From Cladobotryum mycophilum (lineage: Eukaryota; Ascomycota; Sordariomycetes; Hypocreales; Hypocreaceae), in the NCBI GenBank assembly GCA_036429605.1, contig JAVFKD010000010.1:372001-436000 (forward strand): 64,000 nucleotides of DNA. The letters run 5' to 3'. Each line of letters starts with the position of its first letter. Within the stretch, counting starts at the first letter, position 1. Below are positions 9,739 to 21,979 of this stretch, piece after piece. Under the pieces are notes generated by a model. That model had not been told where the DNA came from and searched no databases. It saw nothing but the letters and a program-made list of their open reading frames with translations. The translations under genes were made by a program, and so were the position numbers.

Positions 9739-12226
9739 CTTGTTGCTTGAAGTGATGTGTGGATGTGTGTGTCTGTGTCTGTTGGAATGTGATATGAAGA
9801 GGTGTTCTAATTACTCCAGCTTGGGGGCTATCTCGGGGTTTTATAGTTATCACAAGAGGCCTGACCTTTGTGAAGAGTGTAGCCGACTGCATGCTGAATC
9901 ATCAAGCATATATTCAACCAGGAGACCAAAGTACAGCAAGTAAACACGAGAGATGGATATCTGCCGAACTCACAAGTATCGATTCCTTTGCGGTATCATG
10001 AGACCGCAACTGCACTGCAACCCAACAGGTTGACACATCCTCCATCTTTCTTCCTCTCTCCACCTTATCCTCGCATCCATATGGTCAACTCGAGGATGCT
10101 TTGCAAAGTATCCGTTGCCAAGGGAGGCAGTGCTTGTGACGGGCGACTAGGAATACCAATCGCCTGGCCAGTATACACTCTGGATGGACACATCCGACGC
10201 CAGAAGCAAGGCTCATTCACATTGTATCTCAGCGTATCGTGACCGTGGGTCTGAGACATGCTCCATTATGCCAAGCTTATTGCCCCATCTGCCGCGATGC
10301 CTAGCTTACCTGCGTAATTCGCGTTTAAGACGACGCGAGACATCCAACGTTAACGTACTCCGTATTCCGGGTGACTCGCATTTTGTTGACTCTCTTGCGT
10401 GGGTGAGTTCAGTGTCCTCTAGTAGATGCCTAAGAGGAATATCGTGATTGACCGAAAGGGGTATGAGTAGCATCGTCTCAAAGTGATCCGCGGTAAGCAG
10501 CAAATCTGATTCATGATTCATAAAATCAGATCAGTGTGCAGGTCATGACTTGTTGTGCCATGCATTACCAACGATGCACCATCATAAACGCCAACCCCTC
10601 TACGGAGTGCAGCTTCCGGAGTCGGGTAATGGCACACATCCTATCCCACTTGTTCACATGATCATAACCTACCATTGCAGCCTTTTAACAGATCACATCA
10701 TACCTTGTCTGTGGCTTGTGGGGTATTCTAATGTCAACATGGCACAATCTTGTCGGGCTCATGTTCCGAGGCCACTTGTTCGGTCTGCCTATGGAGACAG
10801 AAATTGCTGCATTAGGAAGTCGGCTAGGTTCGGTCCGCAGTCCCTAGGTCGAGTGACTGACCTGGTCTTGGCATGCGTCTGCGGCCACTGACAACACACC
10901 GTCACCGTCACCGAAGCCTTCATAAGAGTGGCTGTTTGCCCTTCAACGCGCGCGGTCATATTGAGCATGTTATTATAGATGGATATGTTTTAATCCGCTT
11001 CACTACCCCTCAGACTGTTCTCCTGAAGTATGAGACTTGATTCGCCAGTGCAACGATGCAATCCATAAATCTCTTCCCGACACTGCATATCTATTAGTAA
11101 TATTATTTCCCGGCCGTGAGGATGAAAATGGCGAGAAAGAACTGGAACAAAGAGGAAGCTGCAGCGTCGAATGTCTCATGTATTCCATTACCCAAGAAAG
11201 CCATAGATGCGCAATTGTATAGGAGGGGAAGATGCGTGACGTTCCAGGAACTTCCCAACAAGGATAACCGAGAGTGTAGGGTTGATGTTTGCAGTGAATC
11301 AGGTTGAACTGTTGCCCCCGCCACTTCTGGTAGCGGTACTAGTGATTGATGCTAGGCCTGGTATTTCCGGTCTTTCCGATAGCGACTTTGACCTCTCAGG
11401 CAAGAGTCCAATGCTACGAGGCACCTTGGCGGCGGTATCAGGGGCGGTTCTATGGCCTCCAAGTGAACGGGTTTTGCTTCCTTACCAAGCCGTATTTTGC
11501 TAGGCATAACACTTGATTCAACTCTCACTCAAGACCTTACCCGGGACTCCTTCAACTTGCCATAGTGAATAGAGAGGTCATTTGATCATAGTGTGGTTGT
11601 AAAAAGAGGCTATTTATACTGTCAAGTTTCTTTTTTCGTGATCGGTTGTTTAGAGGTTCTGTGAATTTACTGTGAAAAAAGCAAACAGGCCCCTATTGCT
11701 CCGAGCTACTAACCATTTCCCACGTAGAGGGGCCAAAAGAACCCTGACAAAATATATTTCTCTAAACCATTCCATCACTGTTAGTTACTAGCTCCTTAAA
11801 TGACACTTTCTAATCATTGTTAGAACCTCTTCTACCATTGACTCGAAGCCAGGTTTCTTTGTTTGGCTGTTGGATCAGCCGGGACTTGGTTCGAAAGACT
11901 AGACAGCTGCTGAATTCAGGATTGCTCATTCAGCCATACGATTTTTTCAAGAGCGAGTATCTACCTCAGAAAATGCGTGTAGGCGGTGGTATCCGGATGG
12001 TCACTTTTCCCCTTCATTCGACTTCAGCTGCTTATTCGTTAAGTGGCGAGTGCAAAAACATGAGAAGGAAAGCTTGAGCACACGATGAAAGACGGCAACA
12101 GCGTAACAAAACCAGCGCATCAAAGGCAAAATGAGGAGAGTGGCACAATCATGAATCTCGCCACCAAATGTATCGCTTCGGCTTGCCTAACTTCAGGGCT
12201 CTATAGGCTTGGGGAGCAGTAGAAGA
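9739..12226. other. intergenic region between the two lectin genes
   Basis: About 2.5 kb with only short, unconvincing frames on both strands. The proximal part upstream of 9738 should hold the R-type lectin promoter. No tRNA, transposase or terminal repeat could be recognised. Confidence 0.45.
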
Positions 12227-13221
12227 TTAATTTCCCACAGCTATCCACGACACCCCGCACGAGTAAGTCTCTGACCCAGCCCAGCTGTGAACGTGGATGG
12301 TAAATCCTTTCCAATCAATGTTCTTTGCAGACACAATAACCCTAAAGTTGTGCTGGTTGGCTACATCGGCGCCCGATATGCTCACCATCACCGTCGGGGC
12401 TAAGCTGAACTGCTTGGAGAAGTTGACGCGTCCCTCAGTGTCCGGCCAAGGCGGCTTCAGTGGGCGAACGCTCTTCGTGTTCCATATCCCAGTATCAACT
12501 ATCGTTCTGCGTACGGAAGAGAGTTGCTCGACCTTTTGCGATAAATTCGCGAGTTGAATTGTTAAATTTGCAATAATGGCCGCATGATCAGGGCCATCAG
12601 ACAGTTTGCGCTCTAAAATGCTGACTTGGTTTGCTAGATTCGCAATGACGGCGCTGTTGTCGGAACTGCCAGAGGGTTTGAGATCGTTGATAGTTGCCGT
12701 ATCGCTCGTCCCACCCGTGCTCGTCCCACCACCCGAGTTGAAGACGTTCACCGTCACCTGGGGAGGGGGAAGAGGATGGGCTTCTTCTGGTCAATTTGAT
12801 GGCTGTCCTTCTTGGCTTCAGAATGCAAGAGGCCTTCTTGGCCGGGTAGCAAAGGTTGACCATCCGAGCCCACTGATGTCGTGGTGCCATCTGGCCATTC
12901 CATTTGAACGTGACCCGAAACATTGAGCTTCAACATATCTTGTGCTAACACTGGAACACACTGCGCGAAGAGATGTTTCCTATGAAATCGTCAGCAATGC
13001 ACGTGGAATCCATATGGGTCATTCCATCTTATACTTGCCTGGTGTAGCTCCGGGCTACTAATAAGGTCTTTAGTAGTCACCAGAACAGAATAGTTTTGGA
13101 AAAGGACAACAAGTCTGTCGCAAAATATGGAAATGTCATGAAGGTCATTTGGTATGGGTATTAATGCATGGGCGCCTGACGCCTCACTGCACAGTTGCCC
13201 AATGTCATCCATCCATCCCAT
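12227..13221 (-). CDS. H-type lectin domain protein with helical N-terminal region
   Basis: The C-terminal frame (from 12757) carries an H-type lectin domain of the snail-agglutinin fold, with VNFSKQFSLAPTVMVSISG, a central NFRVIVSAKNIDWKGF and the closing YSCGVSWIAVG. Known members bind GalNAc-like sugars, often as trimers. Ahead of it lies a short heptad-like segment with two similar stretches, NSAVIANLANQVSILE and HAAIIANLTIQLANLS, probably a coiled coil that assembles the lectin. The upstream exon frame from 12936 (MLKLNVSGHVQMEW) and a possible first exon 13221-13035 extend the protein. Joining them needs a frame correction near the G4/G5 runs at 12760-12769, or alternatively an intron from 12873, and another adjustment at the 12980-13034 intron. 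The lectin domain is confident; the 5' structure is not. Confidence 0.7.
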
Positions 13222-13827
13222 CTATCCACATTACCTACCAGTTGGTAGGCTGCCATGCCCGGCACCACACAATCCATACCAAATGCTTTGTACCGGCAAT
13301 CGAATGTACACAGATGTCTAGAATATGCAGTAAAAATGAAGCCTACCTCATCTCGCCGAGTACAGATGCCACTTACGACGTAACCGCTGATATTAACCTC
13401 TGATGTGAACTATTCAGATCCATGGAGCAGGTCCAGCGGGAGCTTCAAGCCCCGCCAGGCCTCTCACCAAATATTCAAGGCTGGGAGGCGATGTTTAGGG
13501 GACTAAATAGATGGAACATTGGTGCACCTCATGGCCAGAAATGGGCCTCATGTAAATGATGACTATACATATGCCTGGGAGTGAAAAGGTAATGAATGCC
13601 ACATGGGCACAAATAAAATAATAACAATAAAAAGAAGAAAGAAAAAAACTACTTCCTCAGGGAATCAGGAAATGACGGCCTAGGGCTTCGAGAACCGAGA
13701 TTCTATGCCTAATACGAAATACGCTAAAGGCAATAGCTGAAAGGCCATCACAAAGTCATGGGATTTCCATCGTCCATTGTAAATATTCATCGAGCCATTA
13801 TCGTCCAACATCATCAGCTTCGAGGCC
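13222..13827. other. divergent intergenic region
   Basis: Lies between the H-type lectin gene and the membrane-anchored unknown. A-rich stretches occur around 13610-13650. No gene is seen. Confidence 0.5.
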
Positions 13828-14661
13828 ATGGTTCTTGGCCTTCACTCCCCAGTAGCACGAGTCGCAGCTGCAGCCGTTGTGGTGCTTCCCGTCGCACTGC
13901 CGCTCGCATACCTCGTCTGCCTCAATCATTTCGTCTCCAAAAATACAACATCATCCCCTGGTCGTCGTATACAGGCTTCAATAGATGCATCATCAACATC
14001 GCTTTACCAGCCGCCGATTGAAGAACCCTTGAGTCTTCCAGAAGATGTGAGATCTGGAGATGCGCAGTGGGTTGTCGCCTATGAACGTGTTGCTTCGCAT
14101 CCAATCCCATCCTCCAGACTTCGTTTCCCCGTAAATGAGAGCCAAGGGCACATGTCACCACCATCTCAGAGTACATCGCAGCCATCAGGTCTGCTCACTG
14201 CCTACCTTCGAGCCGCACACATCGCATTCAGTTGGACCCCACAGGCCTTCCTGATTCGAAGTCTTATTGGCGACACTGACATCCGACGCACTTTTGACAC
14301 TGACTGGATTCTTGGATTGTCCTTTAAGGTGGGGGAACTGGTCAATGGCGTGTACCGAGTGTCTCACTATGGCGCCGGGAATGAGGCAGAGACCGAGCGA
14401 TCAGAGCTTATGATGGAAGTGCCCGCATCCTACACTGGGCCCTCTGCATCTGGCTTGCTCGTCGCTACACTAGAGGTCGTGGAATCGCCTCGAGGATATG
14501 AGACAGATCCGGATGTCATATTTGTGAATGAAACGTGGACGTGGAGACGCGAGGATGACCGTAAGCCGCTTCTGCTGGAAACGCCGTTTGGCAAATGGTT
14601 CCATGCGATATTGGCTAGATGGCTGGTCAACAAGGGCCTCAATGCTGTATTGGTAGCGTAG
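13828..14661 (+). CDS. membrane-anchored protein of unknown function
   Basis: A 277-aa intronless frame with good fungal codon use. Residues about 10-32 form one hydrophobic segment (rich in Ala/Val/Leu, including VVVLPVALPLAYL), consistent with a signal anchor. The remainder is soluble, with three potential N-glycosylation sites (NTT, NES, NET) that would suit a lumenal or outer topology. A compact globular region follows, with features such as FDTDWILGLSFKVG and VNGVYRVSHYG and the closing stretch WFHAILARWLVNKGL. I do not recognise the family. Conserved-looking secondary structure and full-length openness suggest a real protein. It is divergent from the H-type lectin and convergent with the permease. 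Confidence 0.75.
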   Translation: MVLGLHSPVARVAAAAVVVLPVALPLAYLVCLNHFVSKNTTSSPGRRIQASIDASSTSLYQPPIEEPLSLPEDVRSGDAQWVVAYERVASHPIPSSRLRFPVNESQGHMSPPSQSTSQPSGLLTAYLRAAHIAFSWTPQAFLIRSLIGDTDIRRTFDTDWILGLSFKVGELVNGVYRVSHYGAGNEAETERSELMMEVPASYTGPSASGLLVATLEVVESPRGYETDPDVIFVNETWTWRREDDRKPLLLETPFGKWFHAILARWLVNKGLNAVLVA

Positions 14662-15056
14662 TTTGTGATCTGGACCACGTTATGACGGGGATTAAGCTTG
14701 GGACCAAGTTGCTAAATCGAGGTTGCCTTGCATCTGGGAGATTGATTCATCTGAGACAAAAAAGGTCGCTTAACCTGAGCATCAGGTTGGGAATGCCAGG
14801 ATCAGTTGGGGGAAGAAACTAACACAATGTATGTCGATCTGAAACATGCTTCACTTCCAGGATGGCTCGCCTCAAAGGCACCAGTTCAGGAAAGGATGTT
14901 TGGACCAATCGATGAGTCGACGTGATTCATAGATGGAGATACCTCGTCATATAATGAGATATTGATCACTTCTTTGGAATTTCCAGTTTTGTCAGCCCGA
15001 CTGTCGCTTTGTCGCATTGATAAATATTTTAACATATCTATTATATCATGCTGTCA
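14662..15056. other. convergent 3' region
   Basis: Short AT-rich spacer between the 3' ends of the membrane-anchored unknown and the permease. Nothing else is seen. Confidence 0.5.
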
Positions 15057-16720
15057 TTAATCTATTATATGTATATTTATTACGGCTTCTCCGATGGAGA
15101 GGGTATCACATCCGCTGACTTCCCCCACCCTCCTCATCAACAGGCATCCCCATCGTAACATCCCCTTCCCCCTACTCCTGACAGGCGGGCCAGTAAAGTT
15201 CTTTCGCGCATACGCAAAATACCATATAAAGGCAATAGCAGCAAAACCCGCAAACACTGCCGATGCGTAGTTCATGGTCTTGGCCTCGACGGGTAACGAG
15301 ACTGGCATGCAGAAGATGACGACGGCCAAGGTGATCCAGATGATGCAGAGAACGTTGATTATAGGACCCAATACGTTTCCAAGCGGGAAAGGAGAATTCT
15401 TGACGGCTTCGCGGCGGCGGATGAGGTTCACGAGAACCGGGACGGCGTAGGAGGTGGAAAGACAGATGGTGGCAACGCCGGTGAATGAGTTGAAGGCGGC
15501 AGAGGAGCCAAAGTAGATGCAGCCAAGCAGGCAGTCTACAACTGTAGACAAGACGAGTGCCCAAATGGGCATATCATAGGTCTTGTTGACCTTGCGCCAG
15601 AGTGTGTATCCCGGAATGGCACCATCTCTGGCAAAGGCGTACGTGCATCGCGACGCAGCCGTCAGAGCGCCGACACCTGCAAACATGAGGATTCCCAAAA
15701 GGAGGAATAGGAGGCCAAATCCTCCCGCCGCAGACCCAGTGACGGTCTTGAAGATTAACCCGATAGGCTGTGAATTGGCGACATTAAGGAGGGTGTGTAT
15801 GTCGGGCAGCACGAAGAGTAGTGGGATGAGGTAAACGATGCCTGTGACGCCGGCAGCAAAAACGGACAAGACAATGGCCTTGGGGACTTCGCGCTCCGGG
15901 TTCTGGACTTCCTCGCACATGGCAGCGACCATGCCATATCCTGTAAGAGTGTAGGCGGCTAAATGGATGTCAGTATGCCATATGACTTTGATAGCTATTC
16001 GAGGGCGGAATATATATATTTACCTTGAAGCAATCCGACGAAAAAAGACCAGCCATCAGGCCAACCGCTTGCTGATGCATCGTAATGCGTAAAGACAAAC
16101 TCGCCAGAGCGGCGTTGGTCCGCCATGGTCAGTAGTGTAACCATGATGATGATGACACTGGCGCCCGTCCAGTATATACACACTTTGTTGATCAAGTCCA
16201 AATACCTCGACCCAAATGCGTTGACGAGCGCGCACACCAGCATAACCGCCCAAAAACAGAGCACCGTCTGCCACTGATTCGCAACAAAGTCTTCGTTAAA
16301 GATGGTAATGGCGCTGAGTATAAGTTGCGCGCCGGAGAAGTTGATTGACAAGGTGACGGTCCAGTTTCCGACGAGGGTGAGCCACCCATCGACGAAGCTC
16401 ACGAGCGGCGCCCATTTGGGAGTGCTCAGCATGGCGGACCAGTAGTAAACACCACCCGCGGTGGGGAAGACGGCGCATATTTCGGCGAGAGAGGCGGCGA
16501 TGCAGAGCGATATGATGGAGACGAACACCCAGCCCCAAAGTACAGTGACGGACTGGCCGTTTGTGAGAGTGATGTACATGGTCGTGGATATCCCAAACGG
16601 CACGGCCATGATGGCAAAGGACATGCCGAGGATGCTCATCATCGACAAGTGCCGTGGGAGTTCGGCCTTGTAACCCAGGTTGGCCAGAGCCTGGTCCGCA
16701 AAGCTTCCTCTGCGGTCCAT
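15057..16720 (-). CDS. APC-family permease (amino acid/GABA/choline transporter type)
   Basis: Plasma-membrane uptake protein of about 530 aa with some twelve hydrophobic helices. The start MDRRGSFADQALANLG and the consensus elements MSFAIMAVPFGIST, CIAASLAEICAVFPTAGG and YYWSAML are typical of the fungal ACT branch, which transports GABA, choline and related amines. One intron of 65 nt (15959-16023) joins GLLQ to AAYTLTGYG in frame. The substrate cannot be decided from sequence. After FTGPPVRSR the frame seems to slip at the run of five C on the plus strand (15168-15172); with one more base the tail would read EGDVTMGMPVDEE and stop, which fits the family better than the listed C-terminus. 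It is convergent with the upstream unknown. Confidence 0.93.
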
Positions 16721-18207
16721 GATTACTGTCTTGATCTTCTTCTTCTTTTCTCCTTTTTTTTTTTGCTATTAGAGGAAGATGGCGAGAGTTCTGGAGCAGC
16801 AATACGAAGAGGGTGGAGGATGCCGCACACTGGGAGATGCACACTGCGACGAGCAACCCCCGTCACTTAAACCTGCTGACGGCAATGCAGCAGCAGCAGC
16901 GGCAGCAGCAGCCACAAAATGCCAAGGTCAAGACCTCAAGAAAGAGATTAGGCTTCAGAGATCGAATATTGGTCCGACTGTCTCACTTAAGAGGATCTTT
17001 GACGTATGCATGTATGTATGTATGCACACCTGTATCTTGCTAGTTAGTGTGTCACCACTTCTTACACGACGGCCGCGGTACGAGTTACGCCGAGGTGCCA
17101 CCTTTTGCAGCGTCTCCCCTGCGTTCCTCTCAATCTCGCAGCTCTGGCAATCTGGCTTGTATGTCCTGTCCTTCTCATGCATGCATGTGCATGTGCTTAT
17201 GATGCAATACGTCTCGATCTAGTTTTTGCTTTCCAAGAAGCTGATGGTGTTTGGTGATATCGTCTCTTTCGATCTTCAGCCCTATACGCATCCGCGATGG
17301 CGATTAAACGTAATACAGTCTCAACTTTACCCAGGCCGTTGTAACCCCCCGTAACAGCACCACTACGGAGAATTTGCAGCGGTTTCTAGATCGTAGAGGG
17401 ATAAGCGAGTCCGTGTCGCTGCGTCATTGTCTGAGACAGAAAAACGGGCTCGGTAATTTGTGCTTGGCTTCGAAACGCTTTTGGAACGATGGCAGAAACA
17501 TGCAGATGCAGAGACCGGGAGGGAAAAAAAGAGCAACGAGAAAAGAGGAAGAAGAAGAAGAAGAAGAAGAAGAACATGAGGAAAAAGAGTCAACAGACCT
17601 TCCCTTGGCATGATAATATTACCCCGTCAAACCAGGCGATGGCCCGAACGAGGGTTGTCCAGCTTGCATCAGTGCGGAGAAGCCGTACCAACAAAACTAA
17701 CCCCAAATCATGGCAGTCCCCGAAAAGCCAAGGCTCAAATGCAAAAGATAAGCATTAAATCTGGCATCCCATCCATGAGTGGAACTGGGAGACAGGACCA
17801 AGGATATGGACAGTCCAGGCCGAGGTCCCCCCCCATAGTGATCCCTTCGAATCCTTCCAATATAGGTCCGTCGCATGCATGCTTATCCTGGCCTGGCAAA
17901 CCTGACTGGGCCTGGCCCCCAAAAACGCCCTGTCCCCGATAGCTGTCTCTGTCTTACTCGCGTCATTTTAATCATCGCATCACCTTGCTTTTGGTGTAGG
18001 CTACGCCTTTAGGTCTCGTGCTATTCCGGATTCACAATGGTAGTAGACGATCAGATATGGCACAGAGGTTGGCACTCAACAGCTGGAATCGTTACATGAT
18101 TACATCTATCGCTCTACTGATACATTATCATACTTGTAGGTACTGGTACTCGCATCCCCTTCCACAGCAAACAAGCGTATCTCCCGCCCCCCACATAACC
18201 ATGTTGC
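16721..18207. other. intergenic with GAA repeat
   Basis: Contains the permease promoter, where pyrimidine-rich sequence lies immediately upstream of the start, and the 3' flank of the aldolase gene. Glu/Lys-rich frames here are by-products of the GAA repeat. Confidence 0.5.
17546..17574 (+). repeat. (GAA)n microsatellite
   Basis: About nine perfect GAA units. Confidence 0.85.
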
Positions 18208-19260
18208 TCAAGACGCTGTGGCATCCCCATCTTCCTGGTCCGTGTCCAGCGCAAGAGTCTGCCTGGCGACATGTAAATCCTGGGCCATGTTTGTCAAATG
18301 CATCACATCCGCCGAAACAACGCACAGCGCCATCCTTTCGGAATTCTTCTTGAGCGCCTCCGGTGTCCCCAACGGCGCGGTGCCAAACGCGAAGCCTCCG
18401 TAGGGCTTGTCATGCTTGTCTAGGACCTTAAAGACCTTCTTCTTCGCCTCGTTGTACTCTGGCTCGTCGCCACCCATGCCACCGTTGCCTGGCAGGCCCA
18501 TACTGATGCGAAGGTCGAGATTCCCGATCCAAACGATGTCGATTTCGGGTACTTCTGTGAGGATAGCATCAAGGTTTTCGACGCCTGCAAAAATGATTGG
18601 TGTTAGTCCAAAGGATTGACGATGACGAAATCGAAAGCGATCGAGCATGCCGAATGGCGAATGGAGATAACCACGGAAGAAACCGAGGGGGGCACATGAT
18701 GCATACATACCTTTCAGCGACTCAATCTGAATCATGATGGCAGCCTGGTCATTCAGACACTGATGGAAATCACGGCCAGCCTCGTACGGAATGTCCGTTA
18801 TGGTAGGCAGGTATCTGAATGGAGGCGCCGAGCGCGCTCCGCCTCGCTTGGCCCCGAACCTTGTCCCCGCCACCGCGTGCTTGGCTTGCTCGACCGTTTC
18901 CATCTGCGGGAAGACGATGCTGGCGCCCGCATCGAGCGCCCATGTGGTCCAGGTGTGATCGTTGCTCGGCAATCGAACAAACGGGATGGTGGCGCCCTGG
19001 CTCATGAAGATGGTCTCGTGGACCATGGTGGTCATGGTTTCGACGTCGCAGGCCGTGTGCTCCCAGTCGATCCAGACCATGTCGTACTTGAGGGGAGCGA
19101 GGAACCGTGTGATGGGGATGGAGCTCAGGCCCGCGTAGTAGCCCAGCAGAGGAGGGATCTTGCCCTTGTGCGCATCGCGAATGGCATCGCGGGCCCGATG
19201 AGGCTGGAAGAGGGACGGCGCAGCGTAGGCTTGCATGCCTTTGACGTTGTTGGCAGCCAT
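18208..19260 (-). CDS. HpcH/HpaI-family aldolase
   Basis: Metal-dependent class II aldolase fold (phosphoenolpyruvate/pyruvate TIM-barrel superfamily) that cleaves 2-keto-3-deoxy or 4-hydroxy-2-oxo acids to pyruvate and an aldehyde. Two exons with an intron at 18585-18710 (126 nt) give 308 aa. Visible elements are VWIDWEHT with the catalytic acid/His pair, PFVRLPS with the substrate-binding Arg, IQIESLKG with the metal-binding Glu, and VWIGNLDLRISMGL with the second acidic ligand. A fungal relative is the L-2-keto-3-deoxyrhamnonate aldolase of rhamnose catabolism. No other rhamnose gene lies nearby, so that specific role is only a possibility. The frame is clean. Confidence 0.92.
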   Translation of the reverse strand: MAANNVKGMQAYAAPSLFQPHRARDAIRDAHKGKIPPLLGYYAGLSSIPITRFLAPLKYDMVWIDWEHTACDVETMTTMVHETIFMSQGATIPFVRLPSNDHTWTTWALDAGASIVFPQMETVEQAKHAVAGTRFGAKRGGARSAPPFRYLPTITDIPYEAGRDFHQCLNDQAAIMIQIESLKGMYASCAPLGFFRGYLHSPFGMLDRFRFRHRQSFGLTPIIFAGVENLDAILTEVPEIDIVWIGNLDLRISMGLPGNGGMGGDEPEYNEAKKKVFKVLDKHDKPYGGFAFGTAPLGTPEALKKNSERMALCVVSADVMHLTNMAQDLHVARQTLALDTDQEDGDATAS

Positions 19261-21979
19261 ATTATAGTAAAAGTATCTTGTAGGCGGGATATGGCAATTA
19301 TGATGTTGGTAGGCGTAGTGAAGATCGTGGCAAAAGAGCTTGGCACTCTCGAATTAGGAGATCCGCCATGCCTTTTTATCTTTCTACAGAGTTCTAGATC
19401 CCACAGGCCGAGTATCCATTGTATCCGAATGGGAGAGGGAGGGGGGCCAAGCGTTCGTTGAGGGGAAAATACCGCCGGAACGGCTCCGGCGTTGCTGACT
19501 GGGCGAGTGATTCGTATGCTGGAATGAAGAAGGATGAAGAGAATGGAGAGCTTGGAGAAATCGTCTCTGAATCGGAAATCCTAAAAAAAGATGGCATCCA
19601 ATGATGAGGCGCGCGATGGAGGAGGGGGATCCTTGAGGTGCGTCCGGTGATGCAAGGCGATGCATGTGCGACGCAAGGTCATTGGACCGAGACCGAAGCT
19701 CCTCCATCAGAGTGATGCCGCCGATACATTAGTAGTGGATGCGCAGATCAAGTTTGCACCCAAGATTTGCTCATGCGGCCGCGGCAGGTCTCGGGGAAAG
19801 AAGTAATGTCCCCTTTATTGCGTCTAGTCGGCCCACTATCAGGACTCAGCCCTACGTAAACGGAGATGGACTTGACATGCAGGCATTATTATTATTTCGA
19901 TCAATTGTTCATCCATCGATCCATTTGAGAGTGGGAAGCTACCAGTGAAGCTCATACAAAAGACGTGAGAGCAACGATCCTGGTCCCTTCTTCGCCTCTG
20001 CCAGAAACGCCACTGCATAGAATCGGACACTGATGCATCCCACGGCGCACCGTCACGAAGTCTTGTGGCGGTATAACTTGAATTCGGTTACAGCACATTG
20101 AGCCAGATCCACCGCCATCGCAACTCTATCCACGTCTCTCCGTGTCTACTATCCCGCAAGCTGATGCAGAACAAGAAACAAAGTTTTAGCCGGGCCCGTC
20201 GGCTATATCATCAAGTTTCCATTGTGAGTCTCGGCATCTATTCTTTCTCCGAATCGGTTTGACGAAGTTGTTGGCCGCGACAGCCGAGACCAAGCGATGT
20301 GTTTAGGTCAATCTGTAAAACATATGGCTACTTTATCAGGCTATTCATTCCCACGAACCATTGTAACTGAGACACTTCTACCTCAAACTAGCGTACGATA
20401 CGATACAGCAGCTACCCTTGGAAGCTTGTATATGGATGGATGCCCAACATTACATTGATTGGTGAAATGGAGAGAGCGACTTCATGGACTCATGTTTTAT
20501 TCCAGTCCTGATTTGACGCCCTTCGGCCCAATTCGGAAGAGCAAGCAAACCCCGAGACCAGCATACGCATACGGGCCCACAGACTCCCACATTCCATCAG
20601 AGGAACAACGCTCTACAAATCGCTCTCCTAGCCATCTTTGGCGTTGTGTCGTATTGCTTCTCTGCATCAACGGCCTGTAGCTCTGCGACGCGGGCTGCAC
20701 GTCAAATCACACCGCTAGAGGCCAGATGGGACGTGATAAGTAATCAGTACTTTATTATGACGGCTGGCAATGTTCCAGGACAGAATATAGGTAACCTCGC
20801 CATAGAATACATTCGTGTGATGGGTGCCTGCGTTGTGCTGAGAAGTACCAAGTAATCAATGCTTTCATAAATGCCTACAAAAATTGTTCTCCCATTTACA
20901 AAGACTTGAGATAGTATTACCTTACATATTATGATGTTCAACATCTTCTAGCGTAGCTCACTGAATGTTATTTTCATGTGCTATTCTCATATTGGCTCCT
21001 TTGCATCAACCAAAACCCCCAGTCTCCACGATTGAGTAGCAAACATGAACTCTATGGGGCCTCACTACATCCAGTAATAGTTCCCATGGGATGATTTGAT
21101 ACATTCTAGTCTTCACCCTATTCCTCCCTTTCTAGAATACGACCCCTCTCCATCCAAATTGGGATACCCCGCCGGGTGTCTTTCCGTCCCGGCCCCATAT
21201 AATCCGGGGACTCTCCCGGACTCGTCCGGTTTTCACGCATTCAAGTTAGCAATTGGCATAACCAATGTTGCCCAACAACCCTTCTGGAACTATCTTACCA
21301 AATATCTCTCTCCTACTCAACACTATTTGGTTGGTATTTATACTGTTGACAAGCACAATACCAGCCATCGTTATGCCTGCACTCCGGTTTAGCCTCTCTC
21401 TTGCATCCAGCATCTGATTACTGATCACGGATTGTCGCCAAGTCGCCTCGACGTCTCGGCATTCATCATGCGAAACGCTGATTCGAGCATCGCCATGCAC
21501 AGCCGCATCACTTCCCGATCTCTCCAACGTGCATCAACCTGCGGCACCCTCGCAGCCCGTTTGCACACGCCCTCGTCTTTGCTGTGAACCTTGCATCAGA
21601 GGCTAACACTTAACCCTAACTCATTTTCCCCAAATAACCCCAAAAGACTAACATGATGCGCCATCTTACTATCTCGTATCAAGAAATCTCATGATTCTGC
21701 AGCTGTTCAGCTTCAGTTTGGTAGCTTGGCATATCTCGTGGCGTCAGGCAGAAGCCCCTCTTCTACTGGATGATGATGAATAAAATTCGTCAGTCTTTGG
21801 GATTGATCAAACGGTGATGAATCGTGAATAAGAAGTTGCAAGTATTTCGTATCGTGTTGATCCAAGTATAAATGAACCCCTTCATCCACCTCATCCATGA
21901 GCATGAAAAAGCAAGACAATCCAATCCACTCAGCCAACTCCAATAAAGACATCTCATAACATAAACACCAAGCACCAAA
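19261..21979. other. 2.7-kb gene-free region
   Basis: Upstream regions of the aldolase (left) and the VOC gene (right). No open frame shows domain motifs or sustained coding bias on either strand. Confidence 0.45.

Noticed and set aside
17489..17758. Glu/Lys-rich open frame
   Set aside because: Translation of a GAA repeat, with no further coding signal.
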